From contig DODG01000050.1 in the NCBI GenBank assembly GCA_003509065.1, positions 1,962 to 8,087 of the forward strand: 6,126 nucleotides of DNA, in the 5' to 3' direction. This document shows positions 5,507 to 6,126 of the stretch, piece by piece (position 1 is the first letter of the stretch; every line of letters starts with the position of its first letter). This DNA is from Acidobacteriota bacterium. GTDB taxonomy: Bacteria; Acidobacteriota; Vicinamibacteria; Vicinamibacterales; UBA823. The notes beneath the pieces were generated by a model. The model was not told the origin of the DNA, searched no databases, and saw only the letters and a list, made by a program, of their open reading frames with translations. Position numbers and translations under genes: made by a program.

Positions 5507-6040
5507 TTATTGCTCGGCCACGCCAAGCGCCGCCAGTCTTACGACGACATCACTACCTGCTGTCGAAGCATTGACGTCTTTGTCGATATAAATAATCTTG
5601 CCAGTAACATCGATATAGAAAGTCCAACGCGCCGGAAACGGGCGCACTGCTGATACGACACCATATGCTTCCGCAACATCTTTTTCTTCGTTACTTAACA
5701 ATGGAAAATCTGCCTCTAACGATTCGGCAAACTTAGTATTGGTCTCTATGTCGTCGACACTGACCATGAAATAAGAAACGTCAAACTTCTTAATAGCATC
5801 ACCGTTCTCACGGAACGATTTGCATTCAGCCGTTCAACCACCAGTGAAAGCCTTTGGAAACCACGCAAGGACAACCGTTGTACCTCTAAGCTCAGAGAGC
5901 GAGTGAGTGTTGCCATCGGAACCAGCCAGTGAAAACTCGGGCGCCATGTCGCCAGGTTTTAAGTCTTCAGCGCTGACAACGAACGCGCCGATCGCCATCA
6001 CACTCAACACTACGCAAATCACCAGTAACATCTTGATCAT
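5507..6040 (-). CDS. Secreted selenocysteine-containing peroxiredoxin (in-frame UGA at residue 69)
   Basis: Reading TGA at 5836-5834 as selenocysteine joins two short ORFs in one unbroken frame of 177 residues. The product is an AhpC/TSA-type peroxiredoxin, which reduces peroxides with thiols. The active site is FPKAFTGG-U69-TAEC73. The Prx motif P-x3-T-x2-C is P62, T66 and U69, so the UGA replaces the peroxidatic cysteine exactly. C73 is a likely resolving cysteine and R138 (ARWTFYID) the conserved Arg. Downstream, VSVDD, FPLLSNEEKDVAEAYGV and GKIIYIDKDVN are standard peroxiredoxin segments. Residues 1-24 form a signal peptide (K3, hydrophobic run to about 22, VSA-ED cleavage), so it acts outside the cytoplasm. 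ATG 6040 has AAGGAG (6053-6048) at 7 bases; the in-frame GTG at 6061 lies upstream of that site and is less likely. Selenoprotein peroxiredoxins are known in bacteria. A nonsense mutation or sequencing error is the alternative. Confidence 0.88.
5796..5823 (-). promoter_or_regulatory. Candidate bacterial SECIS hairpin for UGA decoding
   Basis: The minus-strand RNA just after the UGA folds into a stem of seven pairs, AUCGUUC with GAACGGU (one G-U). It is closed by the 5-base loop CGUGA (5812-5808). A lower stem, GCA with UGC, follows a 1x2 internal loop. The loop starts 21 bases after the UGA and has G at its second position. Known bacterial SECIS elements have the loop about 16-37 bases from the UGA with a G among its first two bases, so SelB recruitment is plausible. 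Folding was done by eye. Confidence 0.65.
5834..5836 (-). other. In-frame UGA, predicted selenocysteine codon
   Basis: This codon is residue 69 of the peroxiredoxin. A plain stop here would give a 68-residue fragment ending just before the catalytic residue. The following 108 codons stay open in the same frame and keep peroxiredoxin sequence from the first codon (TAEC), so recoding is much more likely than termination. Confidence 0.85.
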
Positions 6041-6047
6041 CGATGGG

Positions 6048-6053
6048 CTCCTT
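6048..6053 (-). promoter_or_regulatory. Ribosome binding site that decides the peroxiredoxin start
   Basis: AAGGAG lies 7 bases before ATG 6040, a near-ideal arrangement. It falls inside the frame if GTG 6061 were used, and it also leaves a clean signal peptide beginning MIKMLL. Confidence 0.75.
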
Positions 6054-6071
6054 AACCTCACGACTTGCTAC

Positions 6072-6099
6072 ATCATTAATGGTTCAATTTAACCGACAA
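6072..6099 (-). promoter_or_regulatory. Weak promoter candidate upstream of the peroxiredoxin
   Basis: On the minus strand TTGTCG (6099-6094, 4 of 6) and AATGAT (6077-6072, 4 of 6) are 16 bases apart in an A+T-rich stretch. They would give a leader of about 25 bases with the AAGGAG site. Several overlapping alternatives exist, so this is only a suggestion. Confidence 0.25.
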
Positions 6100-6126
6100 A
6101 ACACGCTTACAACATACATTTCAACA

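Noticed and set aside
5507..6061. Two separate small genes or a peroxiredoxin pseudogene
   Set aside because: Both parts are in one frame with no indel, only a TGA at the catalytic Cys codon intervenes, and a hairpin follows it. Decay would not be expected to hit just that codon while leaving the ribosome site, signal peptide and all other motifs intact.
5907..6092. 61-codon plus-strand ORF opposite the peroxiredoxin N-terminus
   Set aside because: It is a shadow of the signal peptide and N-terminal domain frame, with no supporting motif or ribosome site.

Overview
This window is a bacterial chromosomal segment of roughly 50% G+C with compact operons and a Gram-negative style of gene content. 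It carries two functional blocks. Nothing in it fixes the taxonomy. A UGA-decoded selenoprotein implies a host with a selenocysteine insertion system, and an uncultured environmental lineage is my guess only.

Left block (1-4484), apparently for uptake and breakdown of peptides or amides. An ArgE/DapE-type M20 metallohydrolase runs leftward off the window edge (1-1034, minus; about 345 codons are present and the C-terminus is missing). It is transcribed divergently from a plus-strand operon with three genes. The first is an exported or membrane-anchored S58 (DmpA/NylC-type) self-cleaving aminopeptidase/amidohydrolase (1162-2247). The second is a sodium:solute symporter that overlaps it by 4 bases (GTGA). 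The third is a classical NAD-type short-chain dehydrogenase, 15 bases further on (3690-4484). The 127-bp divergent spacer holds -10 boxes for both directions and a perfect 8-2-8 palindrome next to the leftward -10 box, a candidate operator. My inference is that a substrate is hydrolysed by the S58 enzyme, the product is imported with sodium, and it is finished by the M20 enzyme and the dehydrogenase. The substrate cannot be read from the sequence.

Right block (4485-6126), with a redox and export theme. An NADPH-dependent FMN reductase-like flavoprotein (4664-5188) has no Shine-Dalgarno sequence, and an extended -10 box places its likely transcription start on the ATG itself. It is followed by a 54-residue TatA-family protein (5242-5406), easily missed because of its length. 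Convergent to these is the most notable gene: a secreted peroxiredoxin (5507-6040, minus) with an in-frame TGA exactly at the peroxidatic cysteine position (residue 69). Immediately downstream is a hairpin that fits the bacterial SECIS description. What looks like two short broken ORFs is therefore read as one complete 177-residue selenoprotein.

No rRNA, tRNA, CRISPR array, insertion sequence or prophage trace was seen, and there is no gene-free stretch above 300 bases.
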